Source: Tsukamurella pseudospumae
GTDB lineage: Bacteria > Actinomycetota > Actinomycetes > Mycobacteriales > Mycobacteriaceae
Length of the DNA stretch: 64,000 bases
Direction of reading: 5' to 3'
Assembly (NCBI RefSeq): GCF_001575205.1
Contig: NZ_LSRE01000009.1
Span: forward strand, 62,001-126,000
Shown: one piece after another, positions 1 through 7,959 of the stretch
Numbering within the stretch: position 1 is the first letter of the stretch
Layout: each line of letters opens with the position of its first letter
Position numbers and translations under genes: made by a program
Notes under the pieces: model-generated
Seen by the model: only the letters and a program-made list of their open reading frames with translations
Database searches by the model: none
Told to the model about the DNA's origin: nothing

Positions 1-109
1 CGCCGTGTTGTCATAAGGGTGTCGTTGGTTTGAGATAGCACGTAGGCGCAGGCTATTCTGATACGTCCCTCCAAGGTTGAAACGAGGGCTGGAGTTCAAG
101 GAGAGAGAC

Positions 110-640
110 GTGGCCGTCGCCGACGAGTGGGAGATCTGGTTCCCCGATGCCTATGAGATCGGCGCGGAATCGGTGCGGTCGTTCGCGCGCGCCATCCGCA
201 GCTGGGACGTCCCGTACGCCGCCAGTCGCGTGCTGCCCGACGATGTTGCGGTGCCGGCCACGATGCTCGGCGCGCCCATGCTGCAGGGCGCCTCGGCGCT
301 CGTCGCCAAGGTGATACCCGGGTGCAACCTGTCGGCGATCATGCACGCCGGCCAGTCCTTCCGGTACCTGCGTCCGCTGCACGTCGGCGACGTCCTCAGC
401 CTCGGCCTGCGTCTGACCTCGCACATCGTCAAGGCCGAGACGGACCTCGTCGTGGTCGAGTGCATGGTCTACGCCGACGGTGAGCCCTCGCTCGACGCGG
501 AGATCTTCATCGTCCACAGCCAGCGCGAGACCGGTATCGACCTGGAGGCCGCCGACAGGCTGGCCGACGAGGTCATGATGACCGGCACCGGGCCGTCCAG
601 CAGCGACGAGTACGCGGCGAACGTCGCGAGCTCGAGCTAG
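110..640 (+). CDS. FAS1-like/MaoC N-terminal hotdog dehydratase-domain protein
   Basis: A 176-residue protein with the single hotdog-fold pattern of HadA/MaoC N-terminal dehydratase-like proteins: a central stretch around HAGQSFRYLRPLHVGDVL followed by a strand-rich segment. I chose GTG at 110 over an in-frame TTG at 77 because an AAGGAG box (98-103) sits 6 nt before it. Such proteins usually bind or hydrate acyl thioesters, often as a non-catalytic partner; I see no clear catalytic Asp-His pair, so a structural or partner role is possible. A TATTCT box at 53-58 could be its promoter. It ends 4 bp inside the convergent EccA gene. Function within lipid metabolism is inferred only from the fold. 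Confidence 0.75.
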   Translation: MAVADEWEIWFPDAYEIGAESVRSFARAIRSWDVPYAASRVLPDDVAVPATMLGAPMLQGASALVAKVIPGCNLSAIMHAGQSFRYLRPLHVGDVLSLGLRLTSHIVKAETDLVVVECMVYADGEPSLDAEIFIVHSQRETGIDLEAADRLADEVMMTGTGPSSSDEYAANVASSS

Positions 641-2349
641 GAGATCGCCGGGGCGCCCGCGCCCAGCACGCCGTCGAGGGCGCGCGCCATGTCCGTGGCC
701 TCGATCCGCATGAGCGCAGCCTCGTCGATGTCGGCCAGGTCGATCCCTGAATCGGCGAGCCGCAGCTCCCGCTCCTCCTCGGCCGCCTCGATCACGTTGC
801 GCACGAACCGACCGTTGCCCAGGCGGTCCAATCGGTCGACGACGCCCGCGCAGCAGGCTTCGAGGACGGCCGCCGCGTCGCCCGTGAGCACGGCGTCGCG
901 GGAGCGCGCGAGCGCCGCGCCGATCTCCGCGAGCTCGCCGGGCGTGTAGCCCGGGAACCGGATGCGGCGCGCGAACCGCGACGCCAGGCCCTCGTTCGAG
1001 CCCAGGAACCGGTCGATCTCCGCGTCGTAGCCCGCCACGATGACTACCAACCGGTCCCGGTCGTTCTCCATCCGGGCGAGCAGGGTGTCGATGGCCTCCT
1101 GGCCGAACGCGTCGCCACCGGTGAGCCCCTCCTGCACGAGCGTGTACGCCTCGTCGATGAACAGGACGCCGTCGAGCGCGGAGTCGATCACCGCGGAGGT
1201 CTTCTGCGCCGTGGCGCCCAGGTACTGGCCGACGAGGTCGCGCCGCGAGCACTCGACCACGGTGTCGCTCGCGAGCAGGCCCAGTCCTCGGTACATCCGG
1301 GCGACGATCCGCGCCACCGTCGTCTTGCCCGTGCCGGGCGGTCCGGTGAACGCGAGGTGCAGCGACCGGCTGCCGCTGGCGAGCCCGCGATCCGCGCGGA
1401 CGCGGGCCAGCTGCATCGTGGTGCGCAGGCGCGCGACCTGCTCCTTGACCTCCCGCAGCCCCACCTGCCGGTCCAGTTCGGCCGCCGCCTCGGCGAGCAG
1501 GTCGGCGCCGTCGTCCGGCGCGGCGCCGGCGGCGTCCTCGAGTGCGGCCGGGTTCTCCAGGACCAGGCGGTGGCCCGGGTCGCGGAGCGCCGCCTCCGCG
1601 GGCGGGTACGACGGTGCCGCCCGCTCCAGCAGCTCCCGGGCGCGGTCCTCCTCGCCCTGCTCGCGCAGGACCAGGGCGTGGCAGTAGCGGGCCGCGGCGG
1701 CGGCGCCGGGCACCGGCCCCTCGGCCGCGACGGTGAGCAGCCGGGTGGCCTCCGCGAACCGGCCCAGTTGCGCCGCAGCGGATCCCGCGATGGTGGCCGC
1801 CGCGGCGCCGAGTACGGGGTCGCCCCAGCCGGCGTGCCCGTCGAGTGCGGTCAGGACGTCGGGCCACCGTCGGGTCCGGGCCGCCGTCACGGCGCGCTGA
1901 TACCGCTCGACGGGGCACCGCGGCGCGGCGTCGAGGACCCGGACGGCCTCGTCGGGCGCGCCGTCGGCGAGGAGCCGCGCGGCGTACGCGACGTGCGCGG
2001 TCGCGGCGTCGCGCAGCGGATGATCCACGTACAGGCCGGTACTGAAGACGGTGGACAGTGCGCCCGGTGGCAGGCCGACCCGCCGCGCCGCGGCGCCGAT
2101 CGCGTCGGCGGTTCGGTGCAGGGCAGCGAGCACCTCCGCGGTGGACTCGCCCGCGGCCGCGCGGCCGAGCCAGGCGTCGGCCATCGCGGGGTCGGCGGTG
2201 GTGGCGGCCTCGAAGGCGCGCCGGGCCAGCGCCGTGTCGCGCGCGGCGGCCTCGAACTCGCCGAACCGGATGCCGAGCGCGGAGATCCCCGCCCGGAACG
2301 CCTGCAGTGCGTGCAGCGACGGTTGCGTCGTCGACGCGGATCTGGTCAT
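637..2349 (-). CDS. eccA: EccA-like AAA ATPase (CbxX/CfxQ family), orphan
   Basis: A 570-residue protein close to the usual length of type VII secretion EccA. Residues 1 to about 290 are alanine-rich helices resembling the TPR-like N-domain; the C-terminal half is an AAA domain with Walker A GPPGTGKT (K342) and Walker B VLFIDEAY. I chose ATG at 2349, preceded by a G-rich ribosome site, rather than the longer in-frame opening, because family similarity begins at MTRSAS. In ESX loci EccA is a cytosolic ATPase acting on secreted substrates, but none of the ESX core genes (eccB-E, mycP, PE/PPE, esxAB) is visible here. It may serve an ESX system elsewhere or a different process. Confidence 0.85.
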   Translation of the reverse strand: MTRSASTTQPSLHALQAFRAGISALGIRFGEFEAAARDTALARRAFEAATTADPAMADAWLGRAAAGESTAEVLAALHRTADAIGAAARRVGLPPGALSTVFSTGLYVDHPLRDAATAHVAYAARLLADGAPDEAVRVLDAAPRCPVERYQRAVTAARTRRWPDVLTALDGHAGWGDPVLGAAAATIAGSAAAQLGRFAEATRLLTVAAEGPVPGAAAAARYCHALVLREQGEEDRARELLERAAPSYPPAEAALRDPGHRLVLENPAALEDAAGAAPDDGADLLAEAAAELDRQVGLREVKEQVARLRTTMQLARVRADRGLASGSRSLHLAFTGPPGTGKTTVARIVARMYRGLGLLASDTVVECSRRDLVGQYLGATAQKTSAVIDSALDGVLFIDEAYTLVQEGLTGGDAFGQEAIDTLLARMENDRDRLVVIVAGYDAEIDRFLGSNEGLASRFARRIRFPGYTPGELAEIGAALARSRDAVLTGDAAAVLEACCAGVVDRLDRLGNGRFVRNVIEAAEEERELRLADSGIDLADIDEAALMRIEATDMARALDGVLGAGAPAIS

Positions 2350-2405
2350 GGTCCCCCCGAACCACGAGGATCCCCCGATCCCCGTGCCGACCACGGTAGC
2401 GGCGG

Positions 2406-2900
2406 TCAGCGCGCGAGGAGCGCGATCTCGCGGATCTCCTTGAGGTCGGGGCCGTACTCGTCGGAGGACCAGAACCGCAGTCGCCACGTGTCGGCGCCCT
2501 CGCCGGCGTGCCGCGCCGCGGCCTCGACCTCGTAGAAGCCGCGCGCCATGGGGAACTCGATCACGTCGTCCGGGGCGGCACCGTCGTGCTCGGGGCCGGG
2601 GGAGAACCACTCGACCGACCCCGAGGTGTCGACGCAGAGCTGCGTGCGCAGCACCGTGTCCCAGACGCCGTCGTCGGGCGGCACGCCGTCCCAGTGCTCG
2701 AGCTCCACGGGCATCGCCGACTGCGACCGCGAGGGCGAGGCAAACCCGGCGGTCGCTCGGTTGGTCGCGGCGCCGTGCACCGTGACGGCGGCGAGCAGGT
2801 CGTCGGGCACGCGGTGGCCGAAGCAGCTGCCGAAGAACTTCCCGTCGCGCAGGTCGAGGACGCCGGACAGGTGCATGAGGATGCGGGGTTCGAGACGCAT
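2406..2900 (-). CDS. Hypothetical protein
   Basis: A 164-residue protein I do not recognise. It is a mixed alpha/beta soluble protein without signal peptide or membrane segments. The middle (MPVELEHWDG, then a run describing D/P/G-rich loops) and the C-terminus (WRLRFWSSDEYGPD) suggest a beta-rich fold. ATG at 2900 was chosen because upstream in-frame sequence is low-complexity; the ribosome site is weak. It lies 20 bp downstream of the VOC gene on the same strand and 56 bp upstream of the eccA-like start, so the three may be cotranscribed. No function is proposed. Confidence 0.6.
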   Translation of the reverse strand: MRLEPRILMHLSGVLDLRDGKFFGSCFGHRVPDDLLAAVTVHGAATNRATAGFASPSRSQSAMPVELEHWDGVPPDDGVWDTVLRTQLCVDTSGSVEWFSPGPEHDGAAPDDVIEFPMARGFYEVEAAARHAGEGADTWRLRFWSSDEYGPDLKEIREIALLAR

Positions 2901-2920
2901 CGGTCCATCATCCCCGAAGG

Positions 2921-3325
2921 TCAGGCGCCCGTGTCCTCGGGAGCGGTCCGGCCCGCGGCGGGCGGGGTGAACAGGTTCACCAGGTTGCCGTCCGGGTCGC
3001 GGAGCAGGAGGGACTTGTTGCCCCACGGCATCACCGTGGGCGGCAGGACCACCGCGTCGGCGAGGTCCGTGAGGGTGCCGTACAGGGCGTCGACGTCCTC
3101 GACATGGAAGTCGAGGGCGACGCTGCGGTTCTGGCGGGCCGCGGCGACGCCCTCGCCCAGCGCGGGGACGGTGCGGGTGCTGGCGATCGCGAGCGTGCCG
3201 GACGGCGTGCGCAGTTCGGCGAACAGCGGGTGCACGCGGGCGATATCGAGGCCGGTGACGCGCTCGTAGAACGTGACGAGTGCGTCGACGTCGTCGGTGA
3301 AGATACGGGTGGCGGCGAGTTGCAT
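2921..3325 (-). CDS. VOC (glyoxalase/bleomycin-resistance fold) protein
   Basis: A 134-residue VOC-superfamily protein with the two beta-alpha-beta-beta-beta modules: the first opens TRIFTDDVDALVTFYE, the second carries VALDFHVEDVDALY and ends with LLLRDPDGNLVNLF, which includes the usual metal-site position. The start at ATG 3325 is supported by a GAGGAG ribosome site. Members are metal-dependent lyases, dioxygenases or drug-binding proteins; substrate cannot be told from sequence. It is divergent from the ABC exporter at 3482, sharing the 156-bp region that holds two palindromes. Confidence 0.8.
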   Translation of the reverse strand: MQLAATRIFTDDVDALVTFYERVTGLDIARVHPLFAELRTPSGTLAIASTRTVPALGEGVAAARQNRSVALDFHVEDVDALYGTLTDLADAVVLPPTVMPWGNKSLLLRDPDGNLVNLFTPPAAGRTAPEDTGA

Positions 3326-3403
3326 GGGTGTCTCCTCGTGGTGAGTGATCCGGCGGGCGCCCGGTGGCGCCCGAGGCCACGGTAGGGGGATCACAGGACG
3401 GAT

Positions 3404-3423
3404 TCCGTCCGCAATCGGACGGA
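3404..3423. promoter_or_regulatory. Inverted repeat in divergent promoter region
   Basis: TCCGTCCG and CGGACGGA form an 8-bp perfect dyad around a 4-nt centre, between the VOC gene and the ABC exporter. A transcription-factor operator is the simplest reading; the factor is unknown. Confidence 0.4.
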
Positions 3424-3445
3424 TGGATCCAGGGGTTCTTCCCGA

Positions 3446-3459
3446 TGTCACAGGTGACA
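3446..3459. promoter_or_regulatory. Palindrome TGTCACAGGTGACA upstream of ABC exporter
   Basis: A perfect 6-bp dyad with a 2-nt centre. It lies just upstream of a CATTCT -10-like box (3469-3474) that is 7 nt before the exporter ATG, so it would cover the -35 region. A repressor site is likely. Half-site resemblance to the ECF41 -35 motif TGTCACA is probably coincidental because no -10 motif lies at the right spacing. Confidence 0.4.
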
Positions 3460-3481
3460 CATTTCTGGCATTCTCGTCTGT

Positions 3482-4270
3482 ATGACACAGATTCCCGGTG
3501 CCCAGGAGATCCCGACGGCGAACATCCCCGTCACCGGGGTCGCGGCGCGGGCCGCGAATCTCACCAAGGTGTACGGCGAGGGCGACAACGTGGTGCACGC
3601 CCTCGCCGGCGTCACCGTCGACTTCCTGGCCGGAGAGTTCACCGCGATCATGGGGCCCTCGGGCTCCGGCAAGTCCACGCTCATGCACTGCCTCGCGGGC
3701 CTGGACGCGGCGACCGGCGGATCGGTGCTGGTGGGCGGCACCGAGCTCACGTCGCTGAACGACAAGCAGATCACCCAGCTGCGTCGCGACCGGATCGGCT
3801 TCGTCTTCCAGGCGTTCAACCTGGTGCCCACGCTCACGGCGATCGAGAACATCACGCTGCCGCTGGACATCGCGGGCCGCAAGCCGGACCAGCAGTGGCT
3901 GGACACCGTCGTCGATCGGCTGGGCCTGCGTCCGCGGCTGGGGCACCGCCCCACCGAGCTGTCCGGCGGGCAGCAGCAGCGCGTCGCCTGCGCCCGCGCT
4001 CTGGTGGGCCGGCCGGAGATCATCTTCGGCGACGAGCCCACGGGCAACCTCGACTCGCGCTCCGGCGCCGAGGTGCTCTCGATCCTGCGCGCCGCGGTGA
4101 ACGACTTCGGCCAGACCGTGGTGATCGTGACCCACGACCCGCGCGCCGCGGCCTACGCGGACCGGGTGGTCTTCCTCGCCGACGGCCGGATCGTCGATGA
4201 GGTGCGTCGTCCGACGGCGGAACGCGTGGCGGAGAAGCTGATCCACCTCGACGAGCTCGTCGCCCGCTGA
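3482..4270 (+). CDS. ABC transporter ATP-binding protein (MacB/LolD type)
   Basis: A 262-residue ATPase of the MacB/LolD group. Walker A GPSGSGKST spans residues 58-66; the Q-loop (FQAFNLVPTLTA), signature LSGGQQQR and Walker B IIFGDEPTGNLDS follow in order, and the H-loop is VTHDP. It powers the FtsX-type permease encoded next, whose ATG overlaps its stop codon by one base. Partners of this kind export lipids, peptides or drugs, or act mechanically on the envelope; the substrate is unknown. A CATTCT box 7 nt before the ATG and no Shine-Dalgarno site suggest a leaderless transcript. Confidence 0.93.
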   Translation: MTQIPGAQEIPTANIPVTGVAARAANLTKVYGEGDNVVHALAGVTVDFLAGEFTAIMGPSGSGKSTLMHCLAGLDAATGGSVLVGGTELTSLNDKQITQLRRDRIGFVFQAFNLVPTLTAIENITLPLDIAGRKPDQQWLDTVVDRLGLRPRLGHRPTELSGGQQQRVACARALVGRPEIIFGDEPTGNLDSRSGAEVLSILRAAVNDFGQTVVIVTHDPRAAAYADRVVFLADGRIVDEVRRPTAERVAEKLIHLDELVAR

Positions 4271-6843
4271 TGGCGAATCCGATGCGGCGCGTCGCGCTGC
4301 GGAACCTCATGGCGAACAAGGGGCGCCTGGTCCTGACGGTGCTCTCCGTGCTGCTCGGCACGTCGTTCATCGCCGGGTCGATGGTGTTCACGGGCACGCT
4401 GTCGAAGGCCTTCGACGGGATCTCCGACAAGATCGCCGTCGGCGTCGATGCGCGCGTGTCGCCGAAGAACGCCCAGGGACAGGGCGGGTTCGGACCCGCC
4501 GGGCCGGGCGTGCCGCTGTCGGTCGTCGACCAGATCAAGGCGGTCCCCGGTGTGCGTGTGGTGGTCCCGGCGATCACCGGCACCATCGCCCTGCGCGACG
4601 GCAAGGGTGAGGTCGTCTCGCCCACCGGCGCCCCGCAGGTCGGCGGCGCCTACCTGCCGCCCGGCGAGAACCTCGACCCGGACGGCCTGAAGCTCACCTC
4701 GGGCAGGGCACCGTCGGGCCCGAACGAGATGGTGCTCAACGAGTCCGCCTCCGAGCGGCTCGACCTGCCGGTGGGCGCGAAGACCACGGTGGTCGCCCCG
4801 CACTCGCCCGGCCCGATCGACGTGACGATCGTCGGGGTGTACACGATCTCCACCGACTCCGGCGGCTACCTCGGGGCGCTGTTCGCGAAGGACGAGGCGC
4901 AGAAGCTGTTCGGCGACGGCGCCACCGCCCCGTACATCGAGGTCGGCGCCGCGTCCGGGACGACGCCCGAGCAGCTGCGCGACGCGCTCGCCCAGCGCCT
5001 ACCCGACCTGAACGTGCAGACCGGCGCGGAGGTGCGGCAGCAGTTCGAGGACACGATCAACCAGGGGCTCAGCTTCCTCAACTACTTCCTCGTCGCGTTC
5101 GGTCTGATCGGCCTGCTCGTCGGCGTCTTCATCATCTACAACACCTTCTCGATGCTGGTCGCGCAGCGCCTCAAGGAACTGGCGCTGCTCCGCGCGATCG
5201 GCGCCGGCCGCAGCCAGGTGCGCAACTCCGTGGTGCTCGAGGCGCTCGTCGTCGGCATCGTCGGCAGCGCTCTCGGCCTGGCCGTGGGTATCGGCCTCGC
5301 GCTGCTGCTGCGGGCCGGCGTGACGGCTGCGGGCGCGGGCTTCCCCGACGGCGGTCTCGCCGTCAGCCCCGCGGTGGTGATCACGGTGATGGTCGTCGGC
5401 ACCGTCGTGACGGTGGTCTCCGCCCTGATCCCCGCGGTGCGCGCCTCCCGCGTGCCGCCCGTCGCCGCCATGCGTGCGCAGGACGGCGGCTCCGCGCAAT
5501 CGGTCATGGTGCGCGGCGCGATCGGCGCGGCACTGCTGCTCTGCTCGATGGCGCTGTTGTTCGTCGCGACCACCGAGGTGGGCGCGGGCGCCGCGATCGT
5601 CGTCGGCATCGCCGGCTTCGGCCTGATCCTCGCCGTGGTCATCGGCGGCCCCGCGTTGGTCGCACCGCTGCTCGGCGGCATCGGCAAGGTGATCGCCGCG
5701 CCCTTCGGCCCGGCGGGACGACTCGGCCGCACCAACGTGATGCGGAACCCGCAGCGCACCACGGCGACGGCCTTCGCGCTGGTGATCGGCGTCGCGCTGG
5801 TCGGCGTCATCGGCACGCTCGGCGCGTCGATGCAGAAGTCGATCGACGCGCAGGTGGACCAGGGCATCCGCTCAGACCTCGTGCTGCAGGCGCCGCAGCT
5901 GGGCATGCCGCCCGCCGCGCTGTCCGCGATCAAGGACGTCCCGGGGATCGGCGAGAAGACGGTGCTGTACGGGGTGCCGGTGCGGATCGGGGGCGATCGG
6001 GAGAGCACCCTCGCGGTCGACGGTGCCGTGACCTCCGTCTTCAACCTGACCCGCGTGTCGGGCGACATGACGCTCAAGGCGGGCGGGATCCTCGTCGACG
6101 ACAAGACGGCCCGCGAGCGGGGCTGGGAGGTCGGCGCGAAGGTCGAGCCGATGTCCGCGGTCGGCGGCGCGAAGACCACCCTCACCGTCACCGGGATCTA
6201 CGAGGCGAAGGGCGGCATGCTGTCCGGCCCCGTGATCACCGCGGCGGACATGAACACGCTGTACCCGCCCGCGAGTGGGGCCACGGCGCCGATCGTCACC
6301 CCGCAGTCGGTGTTCGTCAACGCCGCCGACGGTACGCCCGTGAGCGACCTCAAGGAGCGGTTGCGGGAGGCGGTCAAGCCGCTACTGGTGGTCAACGTCG
6401 ACGACGAGCAGGACCTCAAGGATCAAGCGGGGCAGGCGATCACGGCGTTGATGGGCGTGCTGTACGGGCTTCTCGGGCTGGCCGTGGTGATCGCGATCCT
6501 GGGCATCGTCAACACGCTCGCGCTGTCCGTGGTGGAGCGGCGCCGGGAGATCGGCATGCTCCGCGCGATCGGTCTGATCCGTGCACAGGTGCGCCGGTCG
6601 ATCTATCTCGAGTCGATGCTGATCGCGATCTTCGGCGCGGCCCTCGGGCTCGTGCTCGGGGTGCTGCTGGGCGTCTCGCTCGTGCACGCCCTCCGCGACC
6701 AGGGGCTCGGCTCGGTCGTGGTGCCGTGGTCGACGGTGATCGTGATGCTCGTGGCGTCGGCGTTCGTCGGCGTCGGTGCCGCGATCCTGCCCGCCATCCG
6801 CGCGGCCCGCACCCCGCCGCTCGCGGCCATCGCCGAGGGCTGA
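4270..6843 (+). CDS. FtsX-like ABC transporter permease (two FtsX domains)
   Basis: An 857-residue permease with an N-terminal membrane helix, a large extracytoplasmic MacB-like periplasmic core (about residues 45-270), three helices of the first FtsX domain (about 270-410), a second anchor/core unit (about 415-720) and a C-terminal FtsX domain ending ILPAIRAARTPPLAAIAEG. The duplicated layout is typical of actinobacterial single-chain ABC3 permeases. The start codon overlaps the ATPase stop (TGATG), so the two are translationally coupled. Substrate unknown. Confidence 0.92.
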   Translation: MANPMRRVALRNLMANKGRLVLTVLSVLLGTSFIAGSMVFTGTLSKAFDGISDKIAVGVDARVSPKNAQGQGGFGPAGPGVPLSVVDQIKAVPGVRVVVPAITGTIALRDGKGEVVSPTGAPQVGGAYLPPGENLDPDGLKLTSGRAPSGPNEMVLNESASERLDLPVGAKTTVVAPHSPGPIDVTIVGVYTISTDSGGYLGALFAKDEAQKLFGDGATAPYIEVGAASGTTPEQLRDALAQRLPDLNVQTGAEVRQQFEDTINQGLSFLNYFLVAFGLIGLLVGVFIIYNTFSMLVAQRLKELALLRAIGAGRSQVRNSVVLEALVVGIVGSALGLAVGIGLALLLRAGVTAAGAGFPDGGLAVSPAVVITVMVVGTVVTVVSALIPAVRASRVPPVAAMRAQDGGSAQSVMVRGAIGAALLLCSMALLFVATTEVGAGAAIVVGIAGFGLILAVVIGGPALVAPLLGGIGKVIAAPFGPAGRLGRTNVMRNPQRTTATAFALVIGVALVGVIGTLGASMQKSIDAQVDQGIRSDLVLQAPQLGMPPAALSAIKDVPGIGEKTVLYGVPVRIGGDRESTLAVDGAVTSVFNLTRVSGDMTLKAGGILVDDKTARERGWEVGAKVEPMSAVGGAKTTLTVTGIYEAKGGMLSGPVITAADMNTLYPPASGATAPIVTPQSVFVNAADGTPVSDLKERLREAVKPLLVVNVDDEQDLKDQAGQAITALMGVLYGLLGLAVVIAILGIVNTLALSVVERRREIGMLRAIGLIRAQVRRSIYLESMLIAIFGAALGLVLGVLLGVSLVHALRDQGLGSVVVPWSTVIVMLVASAFVGVGAAILPAIRAARTPPLAAIAEG

Positions 6844-6870
6844 TCCGGGAGCGCTGTCACAGATCCCGGA
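6844..6870 (+). terminator. Weak stem-loop after ABC exporter
   Basis: TCCGGGA (6844-6850) and TCCCGGA (6864-6870) form a 7-bp stem with a 13-nt loop directly after the permease stop. There is no T-run, and it overlaps the predicted ECF41 promoter, so termination is tentative. Confidence 0.3.
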
Positions 6871-6881
6871 CGGCCGGTGTC
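6855..6881 (+). promoter_or_regulatory. Predicted ECF41 promoter
   Basis: TGTCACA (6855-6861) followed after 16 nt by TGTC (6878-6881). Published ECF41 promoters read TGTCACA-N16-CGTC, so this is a one-mismatch match at the expected spacing, upstream of the flavoprotein that precedes the ECF41 gene. It implies autoregulation of the pair. Confidence 0.6.
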
Positions 6882-6921
6882 CCATATGCGGAAGATGAGT
6901 TCATCGCATGAGGAGGCAATC

Positions 6922-7959
6922 ATGAAGGTCGTCGTGATCGGCGCGGGCTACGCGGGCACCATCGCCGCCAACCGGCTGACCAGGAAGTCGGATGTCGATG
7001 TGACAGTGGTCAACCCACGCGCCGACTTCGTCGAGCGGGTGCGGCTGCACGAGCACGTCGCAGGCAGCGGGACGGCCCTCACGCCGCTCGCCGAGATGCT
7101 CGATCCACGCATTCGGCTGATCGTGGGATCGGTCGACACGATCGGAGACGGCACCGTCGTTCTGGCCGACGGAACGTCGCTGCCCTTCGACCGCCTCGTC
7201 TACGCCGCGGGCGGGGCGCCGACGGCACCGTCGGGCACGTACGCCGTGGGCGCGCTCGAGACCGCGGAACAGGCGCGCTCGGCGCTCGCCGCGTTGCCCG
7301 ACGGTGCCGCCGTCACCGTCGTGGGCGGTGGCCTGACCGGGATCGAGACCGCGGCCGAGGTCGCCGAATCCCGGCCCGACCTGCGGGTCCGGCTGCTCAG
7401 TGAGGGCGAGGTCGGGGCGTCGCTCGGTCCCGGCGCGCGGGCCCGCGTCCGGCGCGAGCTGGACCGGCTGGGCGTCGTGATCGAACGGGGCAGGTTCGAC
7501 GGTGCCGTCGACGGCCTCGTGCTGTGGGCGATCGCGACGCAGGTCAGCGACCTGGCGGCGCGTAGCGGGGTCGCCGTGGACGAAGCCGGCAGGGTGCTCG
7601 TCGACGAGTTCCTTCGCAGCGTCTCGGATCCACGGATCGTCGCGGTCGGCGACGGCGCCGCGGTTCCCGGGCAGCGGCTCAGCTGTCAGACGGCGCTGCC
7701 CCAGGGCGCGCACGGTGCGGACAACCTGGCGCGTGAGCTCGCCGGGAAGTCCGCCCGGCGGTACTCGATGGGATACACCGGCCAGAACGTCTCGATCGGC
7801 CGGAAGCGTGCGGTGATCCAGGCGGCCCGGCGCGACGACACCCCCACGCGCATCCACTTCGGCGGCGCCGCTGCCGCCGTCGTCAAGGAGCAGGTCTGCC
7901 GGATGGCGCGCGGCGCCGCGCACACCGCTCGCTACGCGTGGCTGCCGGCGCCGCGATGA
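6922..7959 (+). CDS. FAD-dependent NAD(P)H oxidoreductase (NDH-2/AIF-like)
   Basis: A 345-residue pyridine nucleotide-disulphide-type oxidoreductase. The N-terminus VVVIGAGYAGTIAANRL is the FAD dinucleotide-binding fold; a second GxGxxG (VVGGGLTGIE) binds NAD(P)H; VAVGDGAA is the C-terminal FAD motif. No redox CxxC. ATG at 6922 is preferred because AGGAGG lies at 6911-6916, 5 nt upstream; earlier in-frame ATGs have none. Its stop overlaps the ECF41 gene by 4 bp. ECF41 sigma factors are typically encoded beside an oxidoreductase, carboxymuconolactone decarboxylase or epimerase, and this gene is probably the target and partner. Confidence 0.88.
   Translation: MKVVVIGAGYAGTIAANRLTRKSDVDVTVVNPRADFVERVRLHEHVAGSGTALTPLAEMLDPRIRLIVGSVDTIGDGTVVLADGTSLPFDRLVYAAGGAPTAPSGTYAVGALETAEQARSALAALPDGAAVTVVGGGLTGIETAAEVAESRPDLRVRLLSEGEVGASLGPGARARVRRELDRLGVVIERGRFDGAVDGLVLWAIATQVSDLAARSGVAVDEAGRVLVDEFLRSVSDPRIVAVGDGAAVPGQRLSCQTALPQGAHGADNLARELAGKSARRYSMGYTGQNVSIGRKRAVIQAARRDDTPTRIHFGGAAAAVVKEQVCRMARGAAHTARYAWLPAPR

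Noticed and set aside
77-109. TTG 77 as start of the first gene
   Set aside because: GTG 110 has a good AAGGAG site; TTG 77 has none.
53-2365. 770-residue open frame on the minus strand across the first two genes
   Set aside because: Arg/Gly/Pro-rich shadow of the EccA-like and hotdog genes in another frame; no domain, and it conflicts with two well-supported genes.
3446-3478. Second ECF41 promoter before the ABC exporter
   Set aside because: TGTCACA is present but CGTC is 22 nt away instead of 16, and the TGTCACA is half of a perfect palindrome.
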